From Dokdonia sinensis (GTDB lineage: Bacteria; Bacteroidota; Bacteroidia; Flavobacteriales; Flavobacteriaceae): a stretch of 64,000 bases of DNA. Where the stretch lies: positions 101,493 through 165,492 of the forward strand of contig NZ_REFV01000001.1 in assembly GCF_003688895.1 (NCBI RefSeq), given 5' to 3'. Shown here piece by piece: positions 19,231-28,742 of the stretch; positions within the stretch are counted from its first letter, which is position 1, and each line of letters begins with the position of its first letter. A program made the position numbers and the translations under genes. The notes under the pieces were generated by a model, which was not told where the DNA came from, ran no database searches, and saw only the letters and a program-made list of their open reading frames with translations.

Positions 19231-20420
19231 TAATCTTTGTATTGCTGTAGTGCTACGGCGAGAATTTCGATAGCCTCTTTAAGTGCTTTTTCCTCTAGAA
19301 CGTAAGCGATACGCACCTGGTTAAGCCCTACGCCATCGCTACTGTAAAATCCAGCAGCTGGTGCGACCATAATTGTTTTTCCGTTATAATCAAAGGACTC
19401 TAACAACCATTGTGCAAAGGCATCTGCGTTTTTTACGGGTAACTCTGCGATACAATAAAATGCGCCTTTAGGCTTTGCTACTTTTACACCAGGTATTTTT
19501 TCAAGGCCCGATACAAGCGTATTTCTTCTAGAAACATACTCTGCTATCACCTCATCAAAATAAGTTTGAGGAGTATCTAGTGCTGCTTCGGCAGCAATCT
19601 GTGCTAAAGTGGGTGGGCTCAATCTTGCCTGTGCAAACTTCATTGCCGTGGCCATTAGCTCCTTATTTCTACTAACGATACATCCTATACGCGCACCGCA
19701 CATAGAAAAACGTTTAGAGACAGAATCTATCATAATTGCGTGATCATCGATATCACGCTCTGCCATTATAGAGTGATGTTTCAATCCATCATAAGCAAAC
19801 TCTCTATACACCTCATCTGCAATAAGAAAAAGGTCGTGTTTCTTAACAAGTTCAGCGAGCTGGCGTATCTCTTCTTGACTGTACAAATATCCTGTTGGGT
19901 TACCAGGATTACAGATAACAATTGCCTTGGTTTTACCTGTAATTAGCTTTTCAAAATCCGAAATCGGAGGAAGTGCAAAACCTTCATCCAACGTCGAGAT
20001 AACAGGAACAACTTTTACCCCACTTGCTGTTGCAAATCCGTTATAATTTGCATAAAATGGCTCTGGAATTATAATCTCATCTCCTGGATCTGTCACGCTC
20101 CCCATAGCAAACAATAGTGCCTCAGAACCTCCAGTAGATATAATGATATCTTCGCTTCCCACCTCTATACCGTGTTTTTGGTAATAGGCTGCAAGTTTAT
20201 TTCTATAGGATTGAAATCCAGCACTATGACTGTATTCTAGCACTTGCAAATCTGTATTCCTAACGGCGTCTATTGCTCCCTTAGGCGTTTTTATATCTGG
20301 CTGTCCGATGTTGAGATGATGAATCGCTATTCCCCTTGATTTTGCCTTTTCCGCAAAGGGTACTAGTTTACGTATAGGAGATTGAGGCATTGCAAGCCCC
20401 TTTTGAGATATTACTGGCAT
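19230..20420 (-). CDS. PLP-dependent aminotransferase (class I/II)
   Basis: 396 residues of the fold-type I aspartate aminotransferase family. Motifs: HLNIGQPDIKTP, YSHSAGFQSYR, STGGSEALLFAM, NPGNPTGYLYSQEE, DEVYREFAYDG and the PLP lysine in SVSKRFSMCGARIG, then an Arg for the substrate carboxylate in VRIAY. Aspartate, aromatic or branched-chain substrate cannot be told from sequence alone. It is the first gene of a two-gene unit with murB. Confidence 0.9.
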   Translation of the reverse strand: MPVISQKGLAMPQSPIRKLVPFAEKAKSRGIAIHHLNIGQPDIKTPKGAIDAVRNTDLQVLEYSHSAGFQSYRNKLAAYYQKHGIEVGSEDIIISTGGSEALLFAMGSVTDPGDEIIIPEPFYANYNGFATASGVKVVPVISTLDEGFALPPISDFEKLITGKTKAIVICNPGNPTGYLYSQEEIRQLAELVKKHDLFLIADEVYREFAYDGLKHHSIMAERDIDDHAIMIDSVSKRFSMCGARIGCIVSRNKELMATAMKFAQARLSPPTLAQIAAEAALDTPQTYFDEVIAEYVSRRNTLVSGLEKIPGVKVAKPKGAFYCIAELPVKNADAFAQWLLESFDYNGKTIMVAPAAGFYSSDGVGLNQVRIAYVLEEKALKEAIEILAVALQQYKD

Positions 20421-20556
20421 TCTTTTATTTTTTTAGCGTTGCAAAAATGCAAAAAATAAGAGAGTTTATAGATAAGCTTTCGCGAAAATAGCTTCTCCTT
20501 AACGAACATTTAGCAATGAAAATACAATTTGACAAGTTTCAAAAAATGACATAAAA

Positions 20557-20578
20557 AAAGCCACCCGAAGGTGGCTTT
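20557..20578 (-). terminator. Terminator of the DUF1573 gene
   Basis: AAAGCCACC and GGTGGCTTT form a 9-bp stem (20557-20565 with 20570-20578) with loop TTCG on the minus strand, then a T-run. A degenerate palindrome copy lies nearby at about 20475-20490. Confidence 0.9.
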
Positions 20579-20598
20579 CTAAATTTGTGATTTTAGGA

Positions 20599-21021
20599 CT
20601 AGTTTCCGTTTATGGGACCGTCACCTTTTTTCTCTAACGGACTGGCTTCAGGAAGTACTTTACCCTTAATTTTTAAGGTGTAAGGCGTTTCAGACGCGTT
20701 CGTATATACTGTGATCGTTTTTCTAATAGGCCCAGGACGTTTTGTGTCATACTTTACTTTAATGACATCACTAGCTCCAGGCTGAATAGGATCTTCAGGT
20801 TTTTCAGGGATTGTACATCCACAAGTAGAATATACTCTCGCCACGATCAAAACATCGTCTCCGGTGTTTGTAAATTTAAATTCACGTACACCATCTGCAC
20901 CATATTCAACTTCGCCATAATCTACCACATCTGATTCAAATGTGATTTCGGCTTTCTTTTCTTGTGCTTGAATACCAAAACTTAATAGTCCAGCAACAAA
21001 CAAAAACATTAGTTTTTTCAT
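20599..21021 (-). CDS. DUF1573 domain-containing secreted protein
   Basis: 140 residues from ATG 21021 (MKKLMFLFVAGLLSFGIQAQ signal peptide); an upstream in-frame start at 21063 lacks a signal-like beginning. The mature part holds the DUF1573 Ig-like strand pattern: VDYGEVEYGADGVREFKFTN, then YSTCGCTIPEKP with a Cys pair, and KVKYDTKRPGPIRKTITVYTN. Such ASH/Ig-like proteins are common in Bacteroidota and lack a known activity. Monocistronic with a strong terminator. Confidence 0.88.
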   Translation of the reverse strand: MKKLMFLFVAGLLSFGIQAQEKKAEITFESDVVDYGEVEYGADGVREFKFTNTGDDVLIVARVYSTCGCTIPEKPEDPIQPGASDVIKVKYDTKRPGPIRKTITVYTNASETPYTLKIKGKVLPEASPLEKKGDGPINGN

Positions 21022-21159
21022 AATTTCTAATCTTTGAGGATTGTAAAAGTAGTTAGAAAACATCCAGCTACCAAAAAATCATATTAACAATAGGTCAACA
21101 TCATACTGATGTTGCTTCAAAAAGAAGCGCTGGAAATTCTTTTATCCTACTCTTATTCC

Positions 21160-21167
21160 TACTTTTG
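21160..21167 (+). promoter_or_regulatory. -7 box (TACTTTTG) of valS
   Basis: Exact TAnnTTTG match 31 bases before the valS ATG on the plus strand. Confidence 0.5.
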
Positions 21168-21198
21168 TTAACTTATTAGTCAACAATCAGACCAAACT

Positions 21199-23832
21199 AT
21201 GAGCATTGCTTCAAAATATGACGCTTCTATTGTAGAAGACAAGTGGTATAACTACTGGATGGAGAATAACTTCTTCCACTCTACACCAGACGAGAGAGAG
21301 CCTTACACTATCGTAATACCTCCTCCTAACGTCACAGGAGTGCTACATATGGGACATATGCTCAACAACACCATACAAGATGTTTTAATACGTCGAGCAC
21401 GATTATTAGGTAAAAATGCGTGCTGGGTGCCTGGTACAGACCACGCCTCTATCGCCACCGAGGCCAAAGTAGTTGCACGACTCAAAGAAAGAGGCATTAA
21501 CAAGTCTGACCTAACGAGAGAAGAATTTCTAGCCCACGCTTGGGAGTGGAAAGAAGAATATGGCGGAGTAATCCTTGATCAACTTAAAAAATTAGGTGCT
21601 TCCTGCGATTGGGAGCGCACGGCATTTACGATGGACCCACATATGAGTGAGTCCGTTATAAAAACTTTTGTAGACCTGTACAATAAAGGACTCATTTACC
21701 GCGGGTATCGCATGGTAAACTGGGATCCAGAGGCAAAGACGACCCTTTCTGACGAAGAGGTAATACACGAAGAGCGTCAGGGATTACTTTACTACCTAAA
21801 TTATAAGATCGAAGGTTCTGACGAGACGCTTACTATTGCAACTACACGTCCAGAAACTATTTTTGGAGATACAGCCATCTGCATTAACCCTACGGACGAA
21901 CGTTTTACCCATCTCAAAGGAAAAAAAGCGATTGTACCTATTTGCGGTCGTGTGATTCCAATTATAGAAGATGAGTATGTAGATCTGGAATTCGGTACAG
22001 GATGTCTTAAAGTAACTCCTGCTCACGATGAGAATGATAAAATGCTGGGTGATAAGCACGGGTTAGAAGTGGTTGATATTTTTAATGATGATGCTACGCT
22101 CAACAGTTTTGGGATGCATTATAATGGAGTAGACCGTTTTGACTGTCGTCGTGCGATTAAAAAAGAACTGGAAGATTTAGGCGTTCTCGTAAAAACCGAA
22201 AATCATGTAAATAAAGTTGGAACCTCAGAACGCACCAAAGCGGTTATCGAGCCTAGGCTCTCTGACCAATGGTTCCTAAAAATGAGCGAGCTTGTAAAAC
22301 CAGCCATTAAGGCGGTTCTTGAAACAGGAGATGTAAAGCTTTTCCCAAAGAAATTTGAAAACACCTATCGTCACTGGATGGAAAACTGTCGCGACTGGAA
22401 CATCTCGCGACAACTTTGGTGGGGACAGCAGATTCCGGCCTACTTTTATAGTGATGGCAAGGAGGACTTTGTGGTGGCAGAGACGATGGAGGAGGCGGTT
22501 ACGCTTTCGCGAAAGCGTACAAACAACCCCAACCTTACTGCCGAAGATTTACGTCAAGACGAAGATGCACTAGATACTTGGTTTAGCTCTTGGCTGTGGC
22601 CTATGAGTGTTTTTGACGGCGTGCGCAATCCTGAAAATGAAGAATTTAAGTACTACTACCCTACTAACGATCTTGTAACTGGTCCCGATATTTTATTTTT
22701 CTGGGTGGCGCGTATGATTGTTGCGGGATATGAATATACGGGTGAGCGTCCGTTCGAAAATGTGTATTTGACAGGTCTTGTGCGTGATAAACAACGTCGC
22801 AAGATGTCAAAATCACTGGGGAATTCTCCAGATGCGCTTGGATTAATTAAGGATTACGGGGCAGACGGAATACGCGTGGGATTACTTTTAAGTAGCGCTG
22901 CGGGTAATGATCTGATGTTTGACGAAGAGCTGTGTAATCAAGGAAAGGGGTTTGTAAACAAAATCTGGAACGCTTTCCGCCTTATTAAAGGGTGGGAAAT
23001 AGATGATACTATTGCTCAACCCGCACATAGTGTGCAAGGGTTAGAGTGGTACACAAACCGTTTTAACCAGACCTTACTGGAAATAGAAGACCATTTCTCT
23101 AAATACCGAATTTCTGACGCGCTTATGGCAAGTTATAAATTGGTATGGAACGACTTCTGTGGTTGGTTACTGGAAATAGTAAAACCAGAATACCAGAAAC
23201 CGATCGATCGAAAAACGTATGATGCGGTTATTGAGGCTCTAGAAAATAACTTGCGCATCCTACATCCATTTATTCCATTTGCCTCTGAGGAAATCTGGCA
23301 AACTATTACCACCCGTACTCCTGAGCAGGCACTTATCGTAAACAGGTGGCCGGAAGGAGGAGCTGTAAACGACACTATCATTGCAGATTTTGACTATGCA
23401 TCACAGGTGATTTCTGGAATTCGAAATATCAGAAAGAGCAAGAACATCGCCTTTAAAGATGCGATTGCTGTTCACGTGCTCAAGAATGAAGATTTCTCTG
23501 GAGATTATGATACGATAATTGCAAAATTGGGTAATGTGAGTGATATCGCTTTCGCGAAAGCGCCAGTTGACGGAGCCTTATCCTTTAGAGTAAAGTCTAA
23601 TGAATATTTCATACCGCTAGCGGGAGCCATAGACGTAGAAGCCGAAGTTGCCAAAATTGAGGAAGAACTCAAATACAATAAAGGTTTCTTGATGTCTGTA
23701 AGCAAGAAGCTCTCAAACGAGCGTTTTGTGAGCAACGCACCAGAAAAAGTTGTAGCGCTAGAAAAGCAAAAAATGGCAGATGCCGAGGCTAAAATTGAGG
23801 CGTTAGAAAAGAGATTGGCGAGTTTAAAGTAA
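21199..23832 (+). CDS. valS: Valyl-tRNA synthetase
   Basis: Charges tRNA-Val. 877 residues, the usual size in Bacteroidota. HIGH-type motif HMGH at 50-53 in PPPNVTGVLHMGHMLNN; editing domain with TIATTRPETIFGDTAICINP; KMSKS at 535-539 in RRKMSKSLGNSPD; anticodon-binding domain; C-terminal coiled coil (AKIEEELKYNKGF to KIEALEKRLASLK). The gene contains two perfect genome palindromes in two different frames: 22502-22517 (VTLSRKRT, before NLTAEDLRQDED) and 23547-23562 (IAFAKAPV, before the coiled coil). Both are in surface-loop positions. Confidence 0.96.
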   Translation: MSIASKYDASIVEDKWYNYWMENNFFHSTPDEREPYTIVIPPPNVTGVLHMGHMLNNTIQDVLIRRARLLGKNACWVPGTDHASIATEAKVVARLKERGINKSDLTREEFLAHAWEWKEEYGGVILDQLKKLGASCDWERTAFTMDPHMSESVIKTFVDLYNKGLIYRGYRMVNWDPEAKTTLSDEEVIHEERQGLLYYLNYKIEGSDETLTIATTRPETIFGDTAICINPTDERFTHLKGKKAIVPICGRVIPIIEDEYVDLEFGTGCLKVTPAHDENDKMLGDKHGLEVVDIFNDDATLNSFGMHYNGVDRFDCRRAIKKELEDLGVLVKTENHVNKVGTSERTKAVIEPRLSDQWFLKMSELVKPAIKAVLETGDVKLFPKKFENTYRHWMENCRDWNISRQLWWGQQIPAYFYSDGKEDFVVAETMEEAVTLSRKRTNNPNLTAEDLRQDEDALDTWFSSWLWPMSVFDGVRNPENEEFKYYYPTNDLVTGPDILFFWVARMIVAGYEYTGERPFENVYLTGLVRDKQRRKMSKSLGNSPDALGLIKDYGADGIRVGLLLSSAAGNDLMFDEELCNQGKGFVNKIWNAFRLIKGWEIDDTIAQPAHSVQGLEWYTNRFNQTLLEIEDHFSKYRISDALMASYKLVWNDFCGWLLEIVKPEYQKPIDRKTYDAVIEALENNLRILHPFIPFASEEIWQTITTRTPEQALIVNRWPEGGAVNDTIIADFDYASQVISGIRNIRKSKNIAFKDAIAVHVLKNEDFSGDYDTIIAKLGNVSDIAFAKAPVDGALSFRVKSNEYFIPLAGAIDVEAEVAKIEEELKYNKGFLMSVSKKLSNERFVSNAPEKVVALEKQKMADAEAKIEALEKRLASLK
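22502..22517. repeat. Perfect 16-bp palindrome in valS (TLSRKR frame)
   Basis: CGCTTTCGCGAAAGCG; the symmetry extends to 20 bp (22500-22519). Confidence 0.95.
23547..23562. repeat. Second perfect 16-bp palindrome in valS (AFAKA frame)
   Basis: Same 16-mer as at 22502 but read in a different frame. Confidence 0.95.
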
Positions 23833-23837
23833 GCCTA

Positions 23838-24107
23838 CTATTTTCTACCCAAATGTAATTCAGAGGCCTCTATGTAGGCCTCTTTTGCTTCGTCAGAAGT
23901 CATATGTTTTACTTGAAGAAGTGCGTTCAGCTTAAAAGCACTTACGAGTTCGTGCTCTCCTTCATTATGGGAAAAGGTATTCTTTTGAGTAGCTTGTTTA
24001 TATAGCGCATAGAACTGAAGTAAAACGTCTGGCGGGAACTCTTGGGTTGCATTGCCTACACGCTCATAGGCTTCTTCAAAGGCGATATGCAACGCTTTAT
24101 TCTTCAT
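23838..24107 (-). CDS. Acyl-CoA-binding protein
   Basis: 89 residues of the ACBP four-helix family. Signature residues: LHIAFEEAYERV, then LLQFYALYKQAT (the YALYKQAT helix that binds the CoA), and EAKEAYIEASELH. ACBPs are mainly eukaryotic and are patchy in bacteria. It is the last gene of the cdsA-psd unit, adjacent to psd with no gap, so a role in acyl-CoA supply to phospholipid synthesis is likely but inferred. Convergent with valS with only 5 bases between. Confidence 0.88.
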   Translation of the reverse strand: MKNKALHIAFEEAYERVGNATQEFPPDVLLQFYALYKQATQKNTFSHNEGEHELVSAFKLNALLQVKHMTSDEAKEAYIEASELHLGRK

Positions 24108-24764
24108 CTACACAGATGCGATTATAGTTTCGGCGCCTTTAACTTTTTGATTGAGCGTAACATCTATTTTAGTTCCAATAGGTAGGAATACATCAACTCT
24201 AGAACCAAATTTTATAAAACCGCTCTCGCTTCCCTGAGTGACTTCTTGACCAACTTCTGCATAGTTTACAATACGTCTTGCAAGTGCTCCTGCAATCTGA
24301 CGGTGCAGTACTTCGCCAAATTCTTTGGTCTTTACAACAACAGTTGTGCGCTCGTTCTCTTCACTAGATTTAGGGTGCCAAGCTACAAGAAATTTACCTG
24401 GATGGTACTTACTGTAGGTTACACTTCCAGCTCCAGGATAGCGCGTCACGTGCACATTTATAGGAGACATAAAAATAGACACCTGTAAACGTTTCTCGTT
24501 AAAGTATTCCTTTTCAAATACTTCTTCTATAACAACCACCTTACCATCTACTGGAGAAACAATTTTAGACGTATCGTCTGGAGCATTACGTGCTGGATTT
24601 CTAAAGAACTGCAATATGAGCACTAAGAAAACAAGACACACACCTGCGATGAGATAGAATAATATCTCATTAGTTACATACTTTTTGGCAACAAGCATTA
24701 AAATAGCAACAATAAGAATCGTGCCCGAAATAATTTTATATCCTTCCTTATGGAACATAGTCAA
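24108..24764 (-). CDS. psd: Phosphatidylserine decarboxylase (short, proenzyme)
   Basis: Makes phosphatidylethanolamine. 218 residues, the short type that is processed to alpha and beta chains. Two N-terminal helices; then FFRNPAR, SPVDGKVVVIEE, FMSPINVHVTRYPGAGSV, YHPGKFLVAWHPKSSEENERT; the self-cleavage site FGSR with Ser188, which becomes the pyruvoyl group. ATG 24764 overlaps cdsA by 17 bases; the second Met (24758) is an equally possible start. Confidence 0.94.
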   Translation of the reverse strand: MTMFHKEGYKIISGTILIVAILMLVAKKYVTNEILFYLIAGVCLVFLVLILQFFRNPARNAPDDTSKIVSPVDGKVVVIEEVFEKEYFNEKRLQVSIFMSPINVHVTRYPGAGSVTYSKYHPGKFLVAWHPKSSEENERTTVVVKTKEFGEVLHRQIAGALARRIVNYAEVGQEVTQGSESGFIKFGSRVDVFLPIGTKIDVTLNQKVKGAETIIASV

Positions 24765-25551
24765 GTACTATTAAAAACAAATAAATAAATGGACTGGCAA
24801 AGATAATACTATCAAGTCTATCATAAAGCCCTCCGTGTCCTGGCATTATCCTTCCGCTATCTTTTACACCAGCCTGACGCTTTAATTGGGATTGAATTAA
24901 ATCCCCTAAAGTACCAAATAATGATGTCGTAATGGCCACAGTAAGCCATAACTGCAATGAAAGTAGATCTGTAACCTCATAGATTATGACACTTGCAATA
25001 CAAGCAAAAACTAGCCCCCCTAGAAAACCTTCGACCGTTTTGTTAGGTGATATACGTTCTAGTAGTTTTCGTTTTCCAAAATTCTTTCCTACAATAAAAG
25101 CAAACGTATCATTAATCCAGATGAGTGCAAACACACTTGCAACTAGGTATGAGGTATATTCGCCTTTGTAAGACGGCAATAAGATGGTAAACACTACTCC
25201 ACCTATGAGGTAGCAAAGGGTGTAAATATACTTTTGCGAAAGCGTAATAAACCGCTCCGAAGGCCTCACAAGGTTTTTAATGAGAAATAGGTTTGTGGTA
25301 ATTGTAAGCACTAAAAAAATTAATGTCGCCATACGCGACAATTTAAAGTGATTAAAAATGGCCACGCATCCTAAAAGTAACACATAGGGAACGAAGGATT
25401 TAATACCCAATAACTTTAAAAATTCGTAAAGGCATCCTATTCCCAATAGCAGAAAAACAGCGAGATAAATATGCTCAAAAGAAAATATTGCAAGTAACAG
25501 TAATGTCACATACAGTAATCCTGAAAGTCCCCTAATAATAACCTCACGCAT
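24748..25551 (-). CDS. cdsA: Phosphatidate cytidylyltransferase
   Basis: Makes CDP-diacylglycerol from phosphatidate and CTP at the inner membrane. 267 residues with about 7-8 helices. The family signature is complete: SPNKTVEGFLGG, and SQLKRQAGVKDSGRIMPGHG followed by GLYDRLDS. A degenerate palindrome at about 25231-25248 is read as TLSQKY. It is coupled to the LUD gene (1-base gap) and psd. Confidence 0.95.
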   Translation of the reverse strand: MREVIIRGLSGLLYVTLLLLAIFSFEHIYLAVFLLLGIGCLYEFLKLLGIKSFVPYVLLLGCVAIFNHFKLSRMATLIFLVLTITTNLFLIKNLVRPSERFITLSQKYIYTLCYLIGGVVFTILLPSYKGEYTSYLVASVFALIWINDTFAFIVGKNFGKRKLLERISPNKTVEGFLGGLVFACIASVIIYEVTDLLSLQLWLTVAITTSLFGTLGDLIQSQLKRQAGVKDSGRIMPGHGGLYDRLDSIIFASPFIYLFLIVLDYVP

Positions 25552-25552
25552 A

Positions 25553-26167
25553 CTACAAATCTTCTAGCAGCAACAAATATAGATTTTTCGTACTGCTTCC
25601 GTAGCTCAAGAAGTCCTTTTCATCCTCCTTTATTTCAAAATGTTTAATGGTAGTGATATTTGTTGGGATATTGCCAGCGTTTCTATTTTTAATGAGGCGC
25701 AAACCTTCTCCTATATTATTTACGATTTGACTTGTAGATGCAAAAACCACCATATTCTGAGGAAATTCGTGGATTTTCATTTCCTTGAGTTGATTAGAGC
25801 ATATTAAAATAGAACCATTATCAGCAATTAGGCTCTCACAAGTCGTAAGATAGAAAGAGGCGTCTCTTTTTGTGCCATAATTGAGATTATAGCCGTCAAA
25901 TAGTTTCTTTAAATTTTCATCAATGCAAAAAACAGGGTTCTCGTACCAATCATTTTCTAAAAGAATATTATCAAAATTATCTTGGGTTTCTTCTGGATTT
26001 ACAGAGTAGAGAAATTTACCTCCGTTGAGTATGAAATTCTTTGTAAAACGCTCATCAGCAGGGGTATGCTCATCTGGCATATACTTGCTGCGCTCATCAG
26101 CCATTTGTTCTTGACGAAGGCGCTCTGAGTTAGATGTTTTACCAAATAGCTTTCCAAATATACTCAT
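25553..26167 (-). CDS. LUD-domain protein (LutC/YkgG-like)
   Basis: 204 residues. After a polar N-terminus (IFGKLFGKTSNSERLRQEQMADE) the rest fits an LUD domain: DENLKKLFDGY, FYLTTCESLIADNGSILICSNQ and MVVFASTSQIVNNIGEGLRLIK. LutC-like proteins act in lactate oxidation with LutA and LutB, but those partners are absent here and the gene instead heads the cdsA-psd-ACBP unit, so that role is doubtful. A TATATTTG box lies at 26208-26215. Confidence 0.75.
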   Translation of the reverse strand: MSIFGKLFGKTSNSERLRQEQMADERSKYMPDEHTPADERFTKNFILNGGKFLYSVNPEETQDNFDNILLENDWYENPVFCIDENLKKLFDGYNLNYGTKRDASFYLTTCESLIADNGSILICSNQLKEMKIHEFPQNMVVFASTSQIVNNIGEGLRLIKNRNAGNIPTNITTIKHFEIKEDEKDFLSYGSSTKNLYLLLLEDL

Positions 26168-26207
26168 AAAGGGGTGCGTTCCTAAATTCAGGGTTTTAGT
26201 CTCAAAT

Positions 26208-26215
26208 CAAATATA
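26208..26215 (-). promoter_or_regulatory. -7 box (TATATTTG) of the LUD-cdsA-psd-ACBP operon
   Basis: Exact TAnnTTTG match on the minus strand, 40 bases before the LUD ATG. Confidence 0.5.
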
Positions 26216-26217
26216 AA

Positions 26218-26256
26218 AAATCTTGACCTAACCACTGGCTAAATCAAGACTTTTTG
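26218..26256 (-). terminator. Possible terminator of ftsH
   Basis: TCTTGA and TCAAGA arms about 25 bases apart, with a T-run on the minus strand. A weak stem. Confidence 0.4.
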
Positions 26257-26271
26257 GGTTTGATTGTTTTA

Positions 26272-26291
26272 TACGCTTTCGCGAAAGCGAA
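26272..26291. repeat. Perfect palindrome (core 26274-26289) downstream of ftsH
   Basis: CGCTTTCGCGAAAGCG placed 12 bases past the ftsH stop codon. Confidence 0.95.
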
Positions 26292-26301
26292 CAAATAAAA
26301 G

Positions 26302-28269
26302 TTATGCTACAATTTCAGGCTCACCTTCTTCCTTCTTTCCGAAAGGACGCTCGCCAAAAATCTCTTGCAAGTTATCCTTAAAAATGACTTCCTTCTCTAA
26401 AAGTAAATTTGCGAGTTCCGTCAACTTATCTTTATTCTCTGTAAGCAATGTAACTGCACGTTCATATTGCTTCTCGATGATCTCTGAGATTTCCTTATCT
26501 ATGAGCTCGGCAGTTTTCTCACTGTACGGCTTACTAAAATTATATTCAGATTGTCCAGAAGAATCGTAATAAGTGAGGTTTCCTACCTTATCACTAAGAC
26601 CATAAACTGTAACCATCATTCTCGCTTGCTTTGTGACTTTTTCCAGATCACTTAACGCGCCGGTAGATATATTATTAAATATCACTTTCTCTGCCGCTCG
26701 ACCACCTAAGGCAGCACACATTTCATCCAGCATTTGTTCAGGACGCACTATAAGGCGCTCCTCTGGTAAGTACCAAGCCGCTCCTAAAGATTGCCCACGA
26801 GGAACAATTGTCACTTTTACAAGTGGTGCAGCGTGCTCTAGCATCCAGCTTACCGTAGCGTGCCCCGCTTCGTGAAAGGCAATTGCCTTTTTCTCATCTT
26901 TCGTAATGATTTTATTCTTCTTCTCAAGACCTCCTACAATACGGTCTACGGCATCAAGAAAATCTTGTTTCCCTACAGCTTTCTTACCTTTACGAGCAGC
27001 GATAAGGGCAGCTTCATTACACATATTTGCAATGTCTGCACCAGAGAATCCAGGTGTTTGCTTTGCAAGAAATTCAATATCTAGTTCGTCCTCTACCTTT
27101 TTGAGTGGACGCAGGTGTACTTCAAAAATTTCTTTACGCTCTCTTACATCCGGTAGATCTACATAAATCTGACGGTCAAAACGTCCTGCGCGCATTAATG
27201 CTTTATCCAGCACGTCTGCTCTGTTAGTCGCTGCGAGTACAATTACATTCGTATTCGTACCGAAACCATCCATCTCAGTAAGCAATTGGTTAAGTGTGTT
27301 CTCGCGCTCGTCATTAGATCCTGACATGTTACTTTTACCACGCGCTCTTCCTATTGCATCAATCTCGTCTATAAAAATAATCGCAGGAGATTTCTCCTTA
27401 GCTTGTTTAAATAGATCACGTACACGTGATGCTCCTACACCCACAAACATTTCTACAAAGTCAGATCCAGATAAAGAGAAGAATGGCACTTTAGCCTCTC
27501 CTGCCACAGCTTTAGCAAGTAAGGTTTTACCCGTTCCTGGTTGACCAACAAGCAATGCTCCTTTGGGAATTTTCCCTCCTAGACTTGTATATTTCTCTGG
27601 ATTTTTAAGAAAATCTACAATTTCTTGTATTTCTTCTTTTGCACCTTCTAATCCTGCCACATCCTTAAACGTGGTTTTAATATCTGTCTTTTCATCAAAA
27701 AGCTTTGCCTTAGATTTACCAATATTAAATATTTGTCCTCCAGGTCCTCCTCCTGAACCTGCAGACATCCTCCGCATAATAAATATCCAGATTCCTACAA
27801 TTAAGATGATAGGAAGAAAAGGCATAATTTGCTCAAAGATGCCGTGCTCCTCAGCCCATTCAACTTTGGTGTCAAGATTGTTCTCGGCAATGGCAGTCTC
27901 GAGGTTATTTTCGAAGTTCTGCTGATCTCCAAATTTTACACTATAATCTGCTGCTGAGGCAGACGGCTGCATAAATGACGGCCCTTTGCTTTTACTATGT
28001 ATCGACTTACTCTCAGCCTCGCTCGTTAAAAAAATCTTCGCCTCTCTTTTATTTGAGATTACAACTACTTTTTCAACATCGCCCGCTTTTAAATATTCAT
28101 CAAATTTAGTAGGGGTCGTCTTTGAAGCATCTCCCAGTCCATCACCACTTCCTAAAGCACTAATTGCAAAAAATATAACGATGATTATACCATAAATCCA
28201 GTAAGCACTAAACTTGGGCTTTTTGGGAGAAGGTGTGTTCTTTTTATTCTTGGTTTCTTTATCTGACAT
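26302..28269 (-). CDS. ftsH: ATP-dependent zinc metalloprotease FtsH
   Basis: Membrane-anchored AAA+ protease for quality control of membrane and regulatory proteins. 655 residues. Helix 1 at about 22-40, periplasmic domain, helix 2 at about 147-166 ([18 protein letters not shown]), Walker A GQPGTGKT at 242-249, Walker [12 protein letters not shown], second region of homology with RAGRFDRQI, zinc motif HEAGH at 466-470 and a later Glu/Asp ligand segment ([14 protein letters not shown]). It follows rsfS by 18 bases. FtsH next to cdsA and psd is notable because FtsH controls envelope lipid enzymes in some bacteria, but here they are a separate unit. Confidence 0.96.
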   Translation of the reverse strand: MSDKETKNKKNTPSPKKPKFSAYWIYGIIIVIFFAISALGSGDGLGDASKTTPTKFDEYLKAGDVEKVVVISNKREAKIFLTSEAESKSIHSKSKGPSFMQPSASAADYSVKFGDQQNFENNLETAIAENNLDTKVEWAEEHGIFEQIMPFLPIILIVGIWIFIMRRMSAGSGGGPGGQIFNIGKSKAKLFDEKTDIKTTFKDVAGLEGAKEEIQEIVDFLKNPEKYTSLGGKIPKGALLVGQPGTGKTLLAKAVAGEAKVPFFSLSGSDFVEMFVGVGASRVRDLFKQAKEKSPAIIFIDEIDAIGRARGKSNMSGSNDERENTLNQLLTEMDGFGTNTNVIVLAATNRADVLDKALMRAGRFDRQIYVDLPDVRERKEIFEVHLRPLKKVEDELDIEFLAKQTPGFSGADIANMCNEAALIAARKGKKAVGKQDFLDAVDRIVGGLEKKNKIITKDEKKAIAFHEAGHATVSWMLEHAAPLVKVTIVPRGQSLGAAWYLPEERLIVRPEQMLDEMCAALGGRAAEKVIFNNISTGALSDLEKVTKQARMMVTVYGLSDKVGNLTYYDSSGQSEYNFSKPYSEKTAELIDKEISEIIEKQYERAVTLLTENKDKLTELANLLLEKEVIFKDNLQEIFGERPFGKKEEGEPEIVA

Positions 28270-28287
28270 TAAATACAGTTTTCTTTT

Positions 28288-28659
28288 TTAGTAGCTAGAA
28301 GCTATGGTCGTAATTTTAGCATCGCCCCATAAACTTTCGATATCGTAATATTCTCTTATGTGCGCTTGAAATACGTGAACAACGATGTTTACATAATCCA
28401 TAAGCACCCACTCAGAATTGTTCTGACCTTCTATGTGCCAGGGCTTTTCTTTATGCTCTTTACTTACAGTTTTCTGGATGGAATTTACAATTGCAGCCAC
28501 CTGCGTATTTGAAGTACCGTTGCAAATAACGAAATAGTCACATACCGTATTCTCAAGTTCCCTCAAGTCTAGAATATCAATGTCATTTCCTTTTACTTCT
28601 TCTATCCCTTTGATAATCGTAGTGATTAATTGATCTGTGCTCGTTTCCTTTTTTGCCAT
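28288..28659 (-). CDS. rsfS: Ribosomal silencing factor RsfS
   Basis: Binds uL14 and blocks subunit joining in starvation. 123 residues. Family motifs: EVKGNDIDILDLRELENTVCDYFVICNGTSN-type stretch (VCDYFVICNGTSNTQV), KPWHIEGQNNSEWVLMDY, VVHVFQAHIREYYDIESLWGDA. First gene of the rsfS-ftsH unit, with a TATTTTTG box at 28689-28696 and divergent from birA. Confidence 0.95.
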   Translation of the reverse strand: MAKKETSTDQLITTIIKGIEEVKGNDIDILDLRELENTVCDYFVICNGTSNTQVAAIVNSIQKTVSKEHKEKPWHIEGQNNSEWVLMDYVNIVVHVFQAHIREYYDIESLWGDAKITTIASSY

Positions 28660-28688
28660 TAAATCCTTTTATTTACACAAAGTTATTA

Positions 28689-28696
28689 CAAAAATA
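28689..28696 (-). promoter_or_regulatory. -7 box (TATTTTTG) of rsfS-ftsH
   Basis: Exact TAnnTTTG match on the minus strand, 29 bases before the rsfS ATG. Confidence 0.5.
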
Positions 28697-28742
28697 GCGT
28701 TATTCTCATTCTTAACATAAGTTTAAACTCGCCATTTAGTAT

